64,000 bases of DNA from Colius striatus (taxonomy: Eukaryota > Chordata > Aves > Coliiformes > Coliidae), in assembly GCF_028858725.1 (NCBI RefSeq), contig NC_084763.1, positions 4,712,001-4,776,000 of the forward strand. The letters are read 5' to 3'. Positions 1 to 12,800 of this stretch are shown here, piece by piece. How positions within the stretch are numbered: position 1 is the first letter of the stretch; each line of letters starts with the position of its first letter. The notes beneath the pieces were generated by a model. That model did not search any database, had not been told where the DNA came from, and saw nothing but the letters and a program-made list of their open reading frames with translations. A program made the translations under genes and the position numbers.

Positions 1-3000
1 TAGTAATGTCTGTCCAGGTTGTTTCCATGTTAGGTTTCCTTATGTTGTAAATAACAGGATTTCATGGTAGTTGTCTGTGCCAAAAACACTTAACCTTGAG
101 CTTTTGCACATTGTCGCCAGCCATAAAGGTTCTTAGGGCTGTATGTGCAGGCTCTTCTTTCTTGTGTCCAGCAGTCATATCTAGTGGTGTCTCTCACATC
201 TGCCTAAAGAGAATGTTAAACAGTTCATCAGAAGAGCAGGGTTTTCTTTTCTGGAGGATATCTGTAGAAATGACGTGTGAGACAGAAGGACAGCTTACCT
301 TTCCAGCTGTAGTTACAATATAGCTGCTCTGATCTAACCCTCACCAGGAGGAACTAATTGTTTTGCCTTTTCTCACTTATCTTGAGAACATTTTTGCCAC
401 TTCCTTCACTGATGCCTTGTTATACTCCATATTCCATCACTGTGAGTGAACAAACCTGAGAAAACTGGTTTCATAAACCAAAACCAGGTAGTATTCTATT
501 ATTTATTCTTTGGAGCAGACAGTGAGCCTTTGGCCATCCAAAACAGGTGGAGTAGAGAGGAAGGAGATGAACCACCCTTTTAGGAGCAGCTAGCTGTTGG
601 CCTGGCTTAGCTGTGACACAGAACCTGCCTTTCAAGATCCAACTCTGGAAGAATGTTGCATTTGCAGGGAGTAGTTTAAGGTTTGGGTTAGTGGGTTTTT
701 TGTACACAGACTGGCAGATTTAGTCTGGAAAACTGTGAAGCACTCCTACATACATGCTACTCTAACTGGTTTTTGTGAAAAAGCACTGAAATGTACACTG
801 AATTAGTTTTTTAGGGTTTTTTAACAACAGTGCCTTGGAGATATGAGAAAGCCGAAGTCAATGTTGTTGAGCAAGTTGGGTCAGGCCAGCCAAAAACACT
901 AACAGACATTTGTATCATTTTAGTTCTCAAGGCAGAAATGGCAGCAAGTGAAAATAAAAATGCATCTGATATTTTTGAGGCATTTTTATCACAACTAATA
1001 CATATTCTATTCCATGGTCAGGTTTGTTTCAGGCTCTTTAGGTAGCTCCCCATCAATTCCTAGGGACTGATGTTAGGAAAAAGATTTGTCCCACTTTCAT
1101 TTTGTCATACTGGAGCCTCGTTAAGCTTTGCTTACTTGCTCAAGTGTGATCTGGTTTCAGCCAGCTCATATTACTTCCACTTCTCTGAGCATCTTGAGCA
1201 CGTAGATCTTGAAGGTAATCGTGGATTAAGTTCAGAGAAATCTTCCTTACTGACAGTTCCCATCAAATTATCACTGTCCAGTGTGGGAAACTGTGTTGTA
1301 CCTCTGAGATGATTTCTAATTCTCTGTTTTATAGGTTCAGAAGACCTTGCACTAAAATATTTTCCTTGTCTGTTTTGATCTGTAGATGTCATATTGTTGA
1401 CTTTTAGGTGTTTATTTTTTCTACTGATGTTTTTGTGGTGGTTTTGTAACAAGTTTTGCAAGGCAGTGCTATATATTGTGTTCCTGTAAATCACTAGCAG
1501 TATAGTGTGGATGTTTCTTGATCATTTTGCTTCAGTTCAGTAATGGGAGTTGCAACACAAAAGCTTTAGACCTCTTGACACGATAAAATTGGTCAAGACT
1601 TGTGAGATTAAACTCAAAAACGATGCAGAGTTGACACAGTACTGTTTGGAATATCATGTATTTTGTTATTTCTTCTGTTTAGGAACAGCTTCTGAAGATG
1701 GTAAGAAAACATTTTGTTAGAAGAGCTAATATTTTCAGCTTCATATTTTCATTGATACAAATCAAGCTTTACAAGTAGAATGTGGCCTTCCTGGGACTTT
1801 GTGGAGGTTCTGAACTCCAGATAGCTTTATGCATCTAATACTTGGTTGTCATGTAGTGTTATTTTAAGAATTCTTTTGCTTTTATTTCACTTCTCAAGTA
1901 CTCATCTGCAGTAGAAGCATCATTGCTTAACATTTTTAGTATGAAAAAAACAACCCCAGGAGCTTTCTAATTTTGCATTTGTTTTTTGGAGCGAAACTCC
2001 TCACAGAGTGTTTCATCAAATGTGTTCATGCTCTGGGAAGCAGGTGCTACTATTACTCATCTCTTTGAGACTTGGGAATTAATTCTCAATACACTGTTAA
2101 CATTTAAACCTGTCATTAGTGGATGGATGTAGAGACTCCAAGTGAGTTACCAGTTCATTTGCTTCACAAATATCAATTGGTTTTTTCCCCATAAAATGGA
2201 ACCAGGTGATAATTTAATGTTGTTGAAATAGTGGCACTCTGTATTCCTAAGTCTTTGGGCCAAATTCTGAACGCAGTGACGTGCTTTGCAGCCTCCCAGC
2301 ACTCAGTGGGAAAACATTGCCATTGCACGGGGATAACTAGTAGAGTTTGGACCAGTTAATCTAACCCATCTTGCTACCGTATTGTTTTCTAATAGTTTAG
2401 TGAATAACCTCCTTTATCCTGATTCTCTTCTTATAGACTCTCATCTATGGCTATTCCCTCTACTTGGATGAATAATATTAACTTCGTTGGGCTCCAAATT
2501 CTGCTGTGGAAAGCCTAAAGGGGCTAGAGCTAAATAACAGTCTGTGTACCTAATTCTTCTGGGTCAAATATTGACTCTACATGTCTAGAGAATATTTTAA
2601 TCATGCTGTTGCTGAAAGTGGATTATTTGTTGAGCTAGATCCACCCTGTAAAAGCTTTTTGGGTTTTGTTCCTGCAGCTTCTAAGAGTGAGGGTTAGCAT
2701 TGTTTTGCTTTTTGTTTCCTTTTCCTGGAGACTGGCTTAGGGAATGCACAGCTCTGCTATTGTCTTTAATGAATAATCTTTCAGTTGCCTATAATTCATC
2801 CAACTGGAGTCTCTCTTTCTTTTATAATCTCATTGTATACTCCTGATGATATGAGGAACACGACCAGCAGTGCAGGAAGGTTTAACCCAAAATCAAGATG
2901 GTTTGGCATCCCAGAGAGAAGCCAATGGATCAATACTCAGTTTATTCTGTGTTTTCCTCAGTTCTTCTATCTATTGAGGAGAACAGTATTTCCTTGAATC

Positions 3001-3606
3001 ATGTTGTCACTGAGAACTACTGAAGTGTACTTAAGTCTTGGCAAAATGCTGTAAATGGCTTGGGAAATCTGTTAGAAGTCTGTATGACAGCAGCTGGGAA
3101 AAGCGGCAGGACCTTCAGTATTAAGAAAGCTTGTATTGAGGTTTCTAGAAAGAGAAGTGAAGTTGGGAAGAAACCTCAGAACCATTGTCAAAACCCCAAA
3201 TTTTTGTAGTTTTATGACAGCAAACACAGATTTACAACCATGAGTGATCATGAGAGGACTGTAGCTGATACAGGGACCTTAGTGTATCCGTTGCCAGTTA
3301 CACTGAAATACACTTCCCTTCTATAATATGATGAACCTGTTTTATGTAGGAAGCAAGAATGAGCTAGCTAGTTGAGGGTCTTTAAGTGATAATGTACATT
3401 GTTTACTGACACATGTACAACTGTTACATCCTTCAAGGTGTTCAAATTTCTACTAATTATCCCAAGCCAGATTTCACCAATTGACTTCCATTATGCTGCT
3501 GCTTCTTAGCTGCAGAAGCTTAAGAAAATATTAGTAAAAGCTGCTGGTGCTTTGCTTTTCACTTAACTGCAAAAGAACTGATTTAATGCCCTTTTTTCTT
3601 CTCTAG
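1..3606 (+). other. CLASP2: CLASP2 intron (5' truncated by window)
   Basis: AT-rich intronic sequence with no constitutive exon that I can support. The only coding-like element is the 18-nt candidate microexon at 1683-1700. Short ORFs here have no recognisable protein and ordinary intronic composition. Confidence 0.75.
1683..1700 (+). CDS. CLASP2: candidate 18-nt CLASP2 microexon (TASED)
   Basis: A pyrimidine-rich tract ending tttcttctgtttag precedes 18 nt that are followed by a good donor, gtaaga. In the phase needed by the exon at 3607 it reads xGA ACA GCT TCT GAA GAT G, an in-frame insertion of TASED with the flanking glycine kept. The length is a multiple of three. I do not remember this peptide in mammalian CLASP2, so the call rests on splice signals and phase only. 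Confidence 0.42.
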
Positions 3607-3708
3607 GTCGTATCCGAACAAAGCTTTCAACGCCTTCTCTCAGTATGGGAAGTAGTAAAACAGATTCCAGAGGACGGAGTAGAACCAAAGTGGTGTCACA
3701 GTCTCAGC
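3607..3708 (+). CDS. CLASP2: CLASP2 exon: IRTKLSTPS...KVVSQSQ linker
   Basis: A 102-nt exon between ttcttctctag and gtatgt, entering and leaving in phase 1. It encodes RIRTKLSTPSLSMG, then GRSRTKVVSQSQ, a basic Ser/Thr-rich segment in the disordered linker between TOG2 and TOG3. This linker is the microtubule-lattice and EB-binding part of CLASPs. It is the first constitutive exon I can place. Confidence 0.93.
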
Positions 3709-3843
3709 GTATGTATTCTCTGTTTGTCAAGTTACACCTGCTAAAAGAGGCCAAATGCTTAAGCATATATTCATTGAGCAATGGTTACAGTCAAAGTTAA
3801 TTTCCAACAAAGCTACATACTGAGTTGTTGTTCTGTGCCTTAG

Positions 3844-3870
3844 GTTCATCATCGACTGAGAAAGATGAAG
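3844..3870 (+). CDS. CLASP2: candidate 27-nt CLASP2 microexon (SSSTEKDE)
   Basis: The acceptor gttctgtgccttag precedes 27 nt and a weaker donor, gtattt. In the phase 1 left by the preceding exon it reads R-SSSTEKDE-(G/A), fully open, and joins in frame to the exon at 8715 or to the next microexon. It would add Ser/Thr and acidic residues just before GSRSGSPGRV in the EB-binding linker. Confidence 0.55.
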
Positions 3871-6814
3871 GTATTTTTTTCAGTGTTTTGGGTCAGTGGT
3901 ATTTGCATGCTTTTCTAATTCATGTTGTTTTTCTCTGGACAAAACACTAGCTTAGGTCTTAGTTTGCCAGTCAAATCAGATAATGCAACAGGAAATTAAA
4001 TCTACCCCTAAGTTGTGTCTTCAATTATAACTTCTCAACATTCTTTTCCCCCCCTTTCTGACCTCTGCAACATGAAATAGCAGTGAAGTTCTGTCAGTTT
4101 CATATAACACGTGGACAAGTAAGAAAGAGGAGTCCTCAGTGTTGCCTGCAAAACTTAATTCCTCAAGAAGTCTAACTTTTAGACCAAAATACCTACTTGC
4201 CTATAAAGCTAGGCACTATCTCTTAGACATATTCCTTTATTGTATTACAACTGTTACCTTAATTCTTCTTTGGAGTAAGAATACTAAACTAACTTTACAA
4301 TCAGTTACTTACTTTATGTTGAATCAAAGAGTTAAAGCAAGCAATTTACTACATGTCAACACATCTAGAGTTAATTTTCTATTTGTGTTTAGAAACCAAA
4401 GCAAATGCAAAAAGTTCTGAGCGCTCTGTCGTGAATTGGAAAGACCTATTGCCCCCATTATCTTGATACTGACTGACCTGCAGCAGTTTGTTCACACATT
4501 TGATGTCTCCAACAGACGTCTTCTGACTAAGCTCTGTAGTGTTTTCAGATTCTCATCTTTATCCAAGTGGAAAACAATGGAACGAATAAAAGGAAGACAA
4601 ATTATGGATGAAATTAGAATAAACTAACCAGTCCTAAAGTGTGTCAGGACAAACCCAGTCAATTATGGAGACTATGAATTTTCCACTACAATTCTTTGTC
4701 AGTAACTATATCCATTTTCTTCTAATATAATCCCTTAATTTTGTATTTCATGGCAGAAACAGTTACCTTCATAGCAGTAACTACATTAATCATTTATAGA
4801 TCTACTTCAGAGGTCTTTTACTTCAGGTAAAAGCATTTTGGGATGCTCTTCTTTTGGGAGTACTTCTCATTCAATTTTATATTACTTCCATTTCTCAACA
4901 AATCCAGCTGGATCTAACCTGATCCAGTGTTGTTGGTTGTGTGAAATAAACATTCCTAAAAAATCCAAACAGATGGATACAAAATAATGAAATCCAATTA
5001 CAGAAGTTCTCTTGAGTGATTTTTTTTGGGGGGGAGTTTTGACAATGCTCTAATACCTCTAATGTTTGTGGCATAAGAGCTTGTCTAGTTATTGGCTGTC
5101 ACAAAGGTTGTGCAAAACTTGTTCTATGTTTTCAGTGTTAGGATGACTACACTATATCTTAAGCCAAGAATGCTTGGTTTAATAATTTGAAAGGGAGGAG
5201 AGGTAACAATCCTATGAAATAACTTTTTATGAGGAGCTGCAAGGAGTATCTCTAATGCCCTTTTCATTGGTATTGAAAGTTCATTTTCATCCATTGCAAT
5301 AAGCTGTTTGAAAACACCTTCATGCTTTGCATAATGGTGGCAAATTCTTCAAAACTTCAGCTGTTGGATGAACTTGAAATTTAGGTGGCAATGTTTTGTG
5401 ATAATTCTTGTCATATTTATTAACCTGACTATATTCAGGGAAGCAAACAGAAGCTTTTCCAGCTCCTTTTCACTAATAATGGCAATTTTTTCCAAGAGAA
5501 TTCATCTTTGCACGATGTTAATGTCTAAAGAGATAAATTGAATTGATAGTGCAATAACTAGGTCTGTCCACATCTGATGATGTGTGAGAATTTAATACAT
5601 GAATGCATCATTGCAGCCTTTCACTACTACTTCTGCTGAGAACTGATGGCTTCACACAGCTCCTTTTATAACCTGTCAGTGGGGGAGAACAAGAATTCTG
5701 AGATGTTTTAAGGAAGATAAACAGGGCAAATACAAATGGACAGGCAAAGGAGGATTGTCAGGCACTGTGTGTTGGTTACATGGGTGGGGGATGTTTCTCT
5801 GTGTGACTCAATTCTCAGAGCATTGTGGGGAGCGAGATCCTTGATGTTTCCATACAGGAATTTGTTTTAGTTTCCCAGCTTATAGTGGGAAAACAGCTTC
5901 ATGTGACATTTAAGCAACACTGTAACACAGACCCTTTTGTAAATTGAGAGTTATGACTCTTTAGCTCATTTTGTGAAAGACTTGCAAATGTGAATGCTTT
6001 GACAGAAGACACCTTTTTAGGGTTTTAGAAACCCTTTGCTGCTCTTATCCTGTTGCAGCATAAAATAAATGCATTTTCAATCCATAGCCCTTCTTCTATT
6101 CCTAACTTTGGGGGAAAAAAGTTCCCTTTTTCCCTTTCCCTCTCTTCGTGATTGGCTGTCAGGTAATTCAGCCAGGTGTGCTAAAAGCTGCCCTTATGAT
6201 CTTAGTTTGGAGAAAGAGCAAAAAAAAATTTCTGAATGGAAGCAAATTCTTGCTTTTAAACTCCAGATGAACATTGAAGTGGAAAACCTGAAATTTTATG
6301 CAAGTCTTTTCAGTTGTGCCATTGTGAGTTTGTTTTTTTGGTCATCCACCGCACCTGCAGCTCAGTTCCTTTACTGTGTGTCCCAAAAAACAAAAGATCT
6401 TAAAAACATTTTGGCCTTGTGTGTAATTTTTGTTCAGCTGTTGATCTTCTTGAACCCTTTTGGCAATGTGACATTCATTTAAAGTAATGTGAAGGCTACA
6501 GTTTCATGTTTAATTGAAATGAAATTCTTCAGTGCTATCCAGTTGTTGATTAGAGAAGCTGAAGAATTGTAATTTGCTTGTGCAGCTTGGCTTCATCTGC
6601 TTTGTACATGTAGCATCTGAGTTAAGTTCTTCAACTGTGGGAGCTACTTAAAAGCACTGCTTTAGCCTAACCCCCTTGTGGCTTTTTTTTTTCCTGTGTG
6701 AAATGACTAAAGCTTTCTTATTTCCGTTTGCCATCCATTTTTTAATCTGCTCTGCTCCCTCCCTCTTCATGGATTATAAACCCCTACCCTAATCCTGCCT
6801 TTACACTTGTTCAG

Positions 6815-6841
6815 GATCACAGTCTGCTAACCCCATTGGTG
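6815..6841 (+). CDS. CLASP2: 27-nt CLASP2 alternative microexon (SQSANPIG)
   Basis: The acceptor acacttgttcag and strong donor gtaaga flank 27 nt. Read in phase 1 it gives (R/G)SQSANPIG followed by AGSRSGSPG. This closely matches the segment SRSANPAGAGSRSSSPG that I recall from the paralogue CLASP1, so it is probably an old, shared alternative exon. When both microexons are skipped, the flanking exons join as SQSQPGSRSGSPG, the form I recall for human CLASP2. Confidence 0.78.
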
Positions 6842-8714
6842 GTAAGAGTCTACAGAATTTGTGTATACATCATTGTTTGATCACCTGTTTGACATATCTC
6901 ATTTAAGGACCCTATTCAGCAGAAATACTGGCTCACTTCTTTTTCAATGCTGCATTTGCCTAATTGGCTGTAATCCTTACGCAGAAGGCAGTAGAGGTGA
7001 GAGAGTTTTGGCACTTCGGAATGCTGTTTTAGTCATCTTTCTTTCATCTGTCAGTTCACTTAGATCTAGGACTGGTGGTGGTACTGCTAACAGTATGCCA
7101 ATACCATCGTATTTTCAGGATATTAAGCTTCGTTTAGTTTATTTACACTATAGTGGGTGAGAAGGCTTTGCAGGTCAGACAACAAGATAAGGTGTTGAAG
7201 TGAGAGATGGTATTGCTTCTGTTTGTTATGAGAAGAGAAAGTTTTTCAGCCTTTTGATTTATTGAAGAAAACCTTTTAAAAGTCTCCAGCATGGTGGAAA
7301 ATGTCACAATACTTTGACTGTTTTAAAGAGAGAGAAAATTCAGGAGGCTGGGCAGCAGGCACAGTAACGTTAGGTCTAAGCTGAAATGCCCTGATGCAGA
7401 CCACAACCATTTCATACATTTGCCTATTCTTTATTTGCTCCAGGAGTTAAGCTTATTTTTTTCCAGGCTGTGCAATATTCTATTTATCATTTCTGCTGAA
7501 TAGGCCCAGAGTTTGTAAAAGGGATTTTAATAAATAATCATTTCAAGTTTGAATTCAAACAATGACTCTGAAAGTATATGCATGGTCCATGGTTCCAGTT
7601 TTCTCCCTTCCACACAGCATATCTTCTCTTTCGTTGGGGATTTTGTTTCTTTTCTCATATAGTCAAGCTTTAATCAACTTGTACCTGTTTAAAACATGCC
7701 TCATTAAGAACTAACCCATGAAACTCACGTGAGATGTTGCATGTGAAGTCTGTAGATCTGACGGCATAGCTGTGGTCACACAGTTACCTGGGTATTGGGA
7801 CAAGAGTCATGAGAGATTTGTATCTGTATGTGATGAACCTTTGGTTAAAATTACTTTTTGCTTTGTGTTTGGTCAAACTCCTTGAATTCTGCAGCTGTCA
7901 ACTCATTCTATAGGTTGGTTGTAGCTTGAGAAGAATGAACTCCTTAGGGCTTAGAACTTATATTTTCTAACTGCAATAGCAAAGCTAGGGGTCAGCAACC
8001 AGTTTCTGCTAGTGAGTACAGTGTGTTAAAAAGCCATTTATAGCACATATGTAATGTGCAGTTTTGATTAATAGAAACAGAAGATACTTAACTAAATGTG
8101 CACATTTTTTAGCTTGTGGGAAAGCAATTGAATAGCCCCCAAAGAAACGGACACCAAGTATTTAATTGTCTTCAGTGACACTGTATTTGACTTCTGAGAA
8201 GTCCTTGAAGAGCCCCTGCTTTTTAAAAGCAAGGGAGAACAGATAAAATGTTATTAAAAGTATGTTCTTTTCTTAAAACACTGGTTGCATTGGAAGAGCT
8301 GGGATAATGGCATCACTAGTAGAAAGCTGCTACTTCTTCTTTTCCAGCAGTTCCCTCTTTTCTTCACTTACTTTTCAATAATGTGATTAGTGAAACCATA
8401 TCATTTACAAAATGAACGCACCAGTTGTTCATGTTGGGGACATTGGAACTGTTGGGGAAGACTAGAAATGCTGTTTATGGTTTCTTGAGTGTGTCTAGTC
8501 CTAAATACTGTGTCAACTGTATTATCTCCCTTGTGTGTAGCACTGTGAGAACTTGGGCCAGGGGTTTCTAATTCTCATTTTTCCCTTGTATGTTTTTCCA
8601 GACCATTTCAATGTACCCCCACTTTGCCACTAACTTGAAGCATTTCTTTTCTTTTTCACCATGGTTGTTTATCTTCCATATGCTGTTACTTACATCTGTT
8701 CATTTTGCCTTCAG

Positions 8715-8885
8715 CTGGCAGTAGATCTGGGTCTCCTGGAAGAGTTTTGACAACCACCACCCTTTCCACCATGAACACAGGAGTTCAGAGGGTGTTAGTG
8801 AATCCTGCAGCTGCACAAAAGCGAAGCAAAATCCCACGAAGTCAGGGATGCAGCAGAGAAGCTAGTCCTTCTAGATTGTCAGTAG
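8715..8885 (+). CDS. CLASP2: CLASP2 exon with first SxIP motif (SKIP)
   Basis: A 171-nt exon, phase 1 in and out, between tttgccttcag and gtaaga. It encodes GSRSGSPGRVLTTT..., then [20 protein letters not shown]. The SKIP tetrapeptide in a Ser/Pro/basic setting is an EB1-binding SxIP motif, which recruits CLASP to growing microtubule ends. Nearby SP sites and spaced serines are the kind phosphorylated by CDKs and GSK3-beta in this family to release microtubule binding (family knowledge). Confidence 0.96.
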
Positions 8886-9785
8886 GTAAGAATCACTAGT
8901 TTCTTTACAGCCCTTCCTACTTGAAATACTGGGTATCTACATCTTGCATTTAATTGTAGGTGTATGATAAAGTTAGAATATGTATTGATTAAAACCTGAA
9001 ACGTGTCTGTTCTGTGAGTCTGGTCTTTGTACAAGACAGTTCCAAATTCAAGATGAAACTTGATTTATTTTGCCATCAGAATGCAGTAGTTGTTCTTTTC
9101 CTCACATCCCTGTCTTCCTTGTTCCTCTCTTTCTCTTCATTTTTATCCCCACCCTCAAAATACCCACATCCACTGAATGAAAGTGTGATGCTGTTTTGAG
9201 AAGATTTACTTGGTTACTCTTTAGTCTTCTGTGTGTGTGCATGTGTATGCTTCTGTGATACAAAAATGAACATCATACCTCATAAATCTCACAGTAGAAC
9301 CTGATTACACTTTATTACAGTCAGTTGATGTTTAATGGCATTACTGCTGTTCTTTGTGTTTTGATTTTTACCTTTAGTACGTTAACTTTCTGCTGTTTTC
9401 CTTGTTTAGAAAGCTGTAGGTGTTTTTATTTATGTTACTGCAGAATAACTTGGGCACAAATTCTGAATCAATACTCTGATCATATCTTCTGTTGCTTGTT
9501 TTCTCTCCGGCCTCTTCAAGAGTTTTTTCAACCTTTCTGTAAAGAGTTGGTAAATCCCCATTTTTAGCTGTGCCAAGGAATAGTTTGGTGGGACTGACTA
9601 CACTTGGTGTAATCCAGCACCATCAGGAAACAGTTACGACTACAAAACGACATCATCATCAGTGTCTTTGTCTTAGAAATACATCTTTGATCTTACTGCA
9701 AAACCAGAATTGCGTTAAAACTGCAACTTTTCTTATGTCTTCTCCCTTCTGTGCTGCTGTTGGTCTGTACCCTGAATCATACTAG
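8886..9785 (+). other. CLASP2: CLASP2 intron
   Basis: 900-bp intron with an imperfect (TG) run near 9230-9250. I see nothing else in it. Confidence 0.85.
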
Positions 9786-9893
9786 CACGAGGCAGCCGCA
9801 TTCCTCGGCCTAGTGTGAGTCAGGGCTGCAGTCGGGAGGCCAGCCGTGAAAGTAGCAGGGACACGAGCCCTGTCCGCTCTTTTCCACCCCTTG
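9786..9893 (+). CDS. CLASP2: CLASP2 exon with second SxIP motif (SRIP)
   Basis: A 108-nt exon, phase 1 in and out, donor gtaagt. It encodes [19 protein letters not shown], then [18 protein letters not shown] is the second EB1-binding motif. The stretch [14 protein letters not shown] is a serine ladder with four-residue spacing, typical of GSK3-beta processive phosphorylation primed at the TSP site. As I recall, mammals have ARSSRIP; here the residue before SRIP is Gly. The exon is GC-richer than its surroundings. Confidence 0.96.
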
Positions 9894-12800
9894 GTAAGTA
9901 CTCAGAGCCCCTCATTGTGCATGGCTGTCTTTGCCCTTCATTATTTGCACCTAACGAATCCATGCCTCCCTCATTTAGCTTGTAGCCAACCACAGTGATT
10001 TTTTTCCCCTTCCTTTGGCTCACTCACCACTTGGATGCAAAATTGACCAACGTGTGAATGGGTTGCACAGATGAAAAGTAAATGCTTTGCTAGTGGCAGT
10101 CTTAGCTGAAGTACCGAGTCTGGGAAGTTACATGATATACAGCATTTAGATACTTCTTTAGGAAGAGCCATTGTGCTTATGGCAAGCTTTTTGAAACTGT
10201 TTGTTTCTCTTCTCATGGCAGCACTCGTTGCCTGAGTGCAGTTAGAGAATCCAGTTCTTACTGACCAGCTAGAGCAAAAAATGCAGCATGGCTCAGCCTC
10301 TGTCTCTCTGCATCAGCAGCCAGGGTCTACTAAGTATTCAAAATTGCTCACTAGTCCATGAATCATTCCAGTGTATAAGAAGAAAAATAAGCTTTGTTTT
10401 GTATCTCTGTAGATATATTGTCTTAATTGTATTGTGTGACAAAATAACACTTTTCACTTGTTGCTGTTCAAGCAAGTACATGATGGTGCAGGTAAGGGAG
10501 CAATGTACTGAAGCAGGACTGTGTTCTAAGGCCTCTTTCCATTTGCTGAAAATGAACAGGGCAAGTAGCAAAGTCCTTGTAGGAGCAGATGAACAAAGTA
10601 CAGTTCTCAAGTTTACTTTTAATCAGTGTACAACTAGTGATAAATAATCACTTGTTACAAATAAATGTGGAACTGTTGTTGCATAGAGGAGAAGAGGAAT
10701 GGAAAACATTTAACATACAAACAGAGCTATATTCAGTCTTCATTTCTGAAGCTGCCATGAGCAAAAGCTTTGTTTTCACTTGGTATACTTTCAGCTTACT
10801 GGCCTGACACTTACAAGATATTTCAGGATTGTCAGCTGTTGTTTGTTACTGAAATGTCAGCAAGGCCTAGGAACAGTACCTTATAATTACTTTTAACACG
10901 TTGGATAAGAACTAGGGAAGCTTCTCATGTCCATGTATAAGTCTTTTTACATATTGTGGGGTTTTTATTTGTTTTGATTGTTTGGTAAGACAAAAATGTC
11001 TCTGCAAGACTGTATCTCAAACTGATGCTTTTGACTGTTATCCTTGAATTAGTCTTTAGTATGTATCCCTGTTCTCCAGTGTGGCCTACAGTTAAGGACT
11101 TAGTGATGCTAGCTGTTAATCATAGTCTGAAAATAGTCAATCTCTGATTTCTATCCCAGATTGAGGTACCTGACTGTACTTTTCATTAGTGTTGGAAATC
11201 TATTACAGTCTGTTAAAGCAGTATGGTTCCTGTCAGCCATGGTTTGTTTTACAGGGAAAGTGCAGATTAAGTGAATGAAAGCTGTTTCAGTAACTAATGC
11301 TGATCTGCCCAGATGCTGTTTAATTGGGAAATTAAATTACAAGTTGACATTATACAGGATCCATTAGTAAGCTTGTGTCTTTTACTAAAACCCCACTGGC
11401 AGGCTGTGTTTTAGTACACACTTTTGCTGCCTCACAGCTTGATTTTGCATGTGTGCAGGGTCTGATTTCCATTTTATATTTGATCAGATCCTTGTTGTCT
11501 TAAGAAATCTGTATTGAACTAATACTGTAACATGAGTCAGTGGAATGGATGCTACTTGAGGTTTTATTTTCATTGGAGTTGATTTTTTTAAGTGTTTAGA
11601 TAGGAAAACCAGTACCCAAACAAATAGAATTGGTGGAGTTCTCTCACAGCACAGAGAATGCAAAGTGGCATGGATAGGAAATGCAGTGTTGTTTAAAATA
11701 ACCCCAAAACAGCTATAGCTGCTAAAAATGGTGATTCCTTGGATCCCTCCTGTTATGTTGTCTTACTTTGAAAGGTTTTGAATACCATTCAGTGTTTTCT
11801 TGGATCATTTTTGTGTTACGGGATGCTGTCAGCTTCTATCAAAATCAGTAGTTTTAGGGATTTTTTCAGAGGTTAAGCAGGAGATGAAATAAGAGCAATT
11901 CAGCTCTCCCTGTGGAGAGGAGACACTTCTACCTGGGTTTGGAGGAGGAAATGTAATTTGGATTCCATTTGCTTCTCAGCACAGAAATTTTTGCTTACAA
12001 ATACTGAGCCCTTTGGGGCATGAAGTGACCTGAATGTGACATAATTGCTTCTCTGAATGTTTTGATATGGAATGTTTATGTATCATTTCCCATCTCACTG
12101 TAAGATTAAACTGAGACATGACAGGCACTCTGAGAAGAAAATGATTTGTAATTTATATGGCAGTACCTATTTTTCTGTTACATTTCGTTAACATTAAATA
12201 TCAGACTGCTGTAATATCCATCTTTTATCTAAGAAATGATGTGCTTTTGAGATAATTAAGAGTGTGACTTGGATTCTTCTCTTAAATGAAGCACCAAAAG
12301 TCGATATTTGTACAATTCCTGCAGTGTGAGGGGTGCAAAGAATGTTCTTGAAAACATGCATTGGATTTGTGGTATGTTTGATCCAATATAGTGCTTCAGT
12401 CCACTGTATTAAAAGCTCCTCTGGCATGTTTCAAATATATATGGGGACAGGATCATCTTGAGTTACATGCTTGGAGTTGGAGTTTTTCCATTTACCTGGA
12501 ATTTTCGGGGCTGGTTGATTTAAAGCAATAGCAAGGTTTATCCCTTCATTGCTTGTGTTTGAAACTCTTATCAGCTTTTCAATGCTGAGATGTACTTTCT
12601 AAAGAACCAAGTATTCCACAAAGCATTAGTTGCAGGCTAAGATTGCCTAGCCTGGACACGTTCCTGTACGAGCTGATCTAGGTGGGACCTGCTTCTGCAG
12701 GGGGTTGGAATTAGATGATCTCTAAAGGTCCCTAAAGGAATATCTAGTCCAACTTAAGCTTATGCAAGTTGTCAACACTTACAGCTATTTGGTGCAGCAG

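Larger units (their letters stand above)
3709..8714 (+). other. CLASP2: CLASP2 intron with two candidate microexons
   Basis: A 5-kb intron. Apart from the 27-nt candidates at 3844-3870 and 6815-6841 I see no coding sequence and no clear transposon. A T8G7 run lies near 5022-5036. The 137-codon ORF at 6069-6482 has no family signature. Confidence 0.8.

Noticed and set aside
6069..6482. 137-codon ORF in a CLASP2 intron
   Set aside because: Hydrophobic low-complexity translation of T-rich intron sequence; no signal of a real gene.
10482..10496. possible 15-nt in-frame microexon (VHDGA) before gtaagg
   Set aside because: The upstream sequence gttcaagcaag has no usable pyrimidine tract, so the acceptor is not credible.
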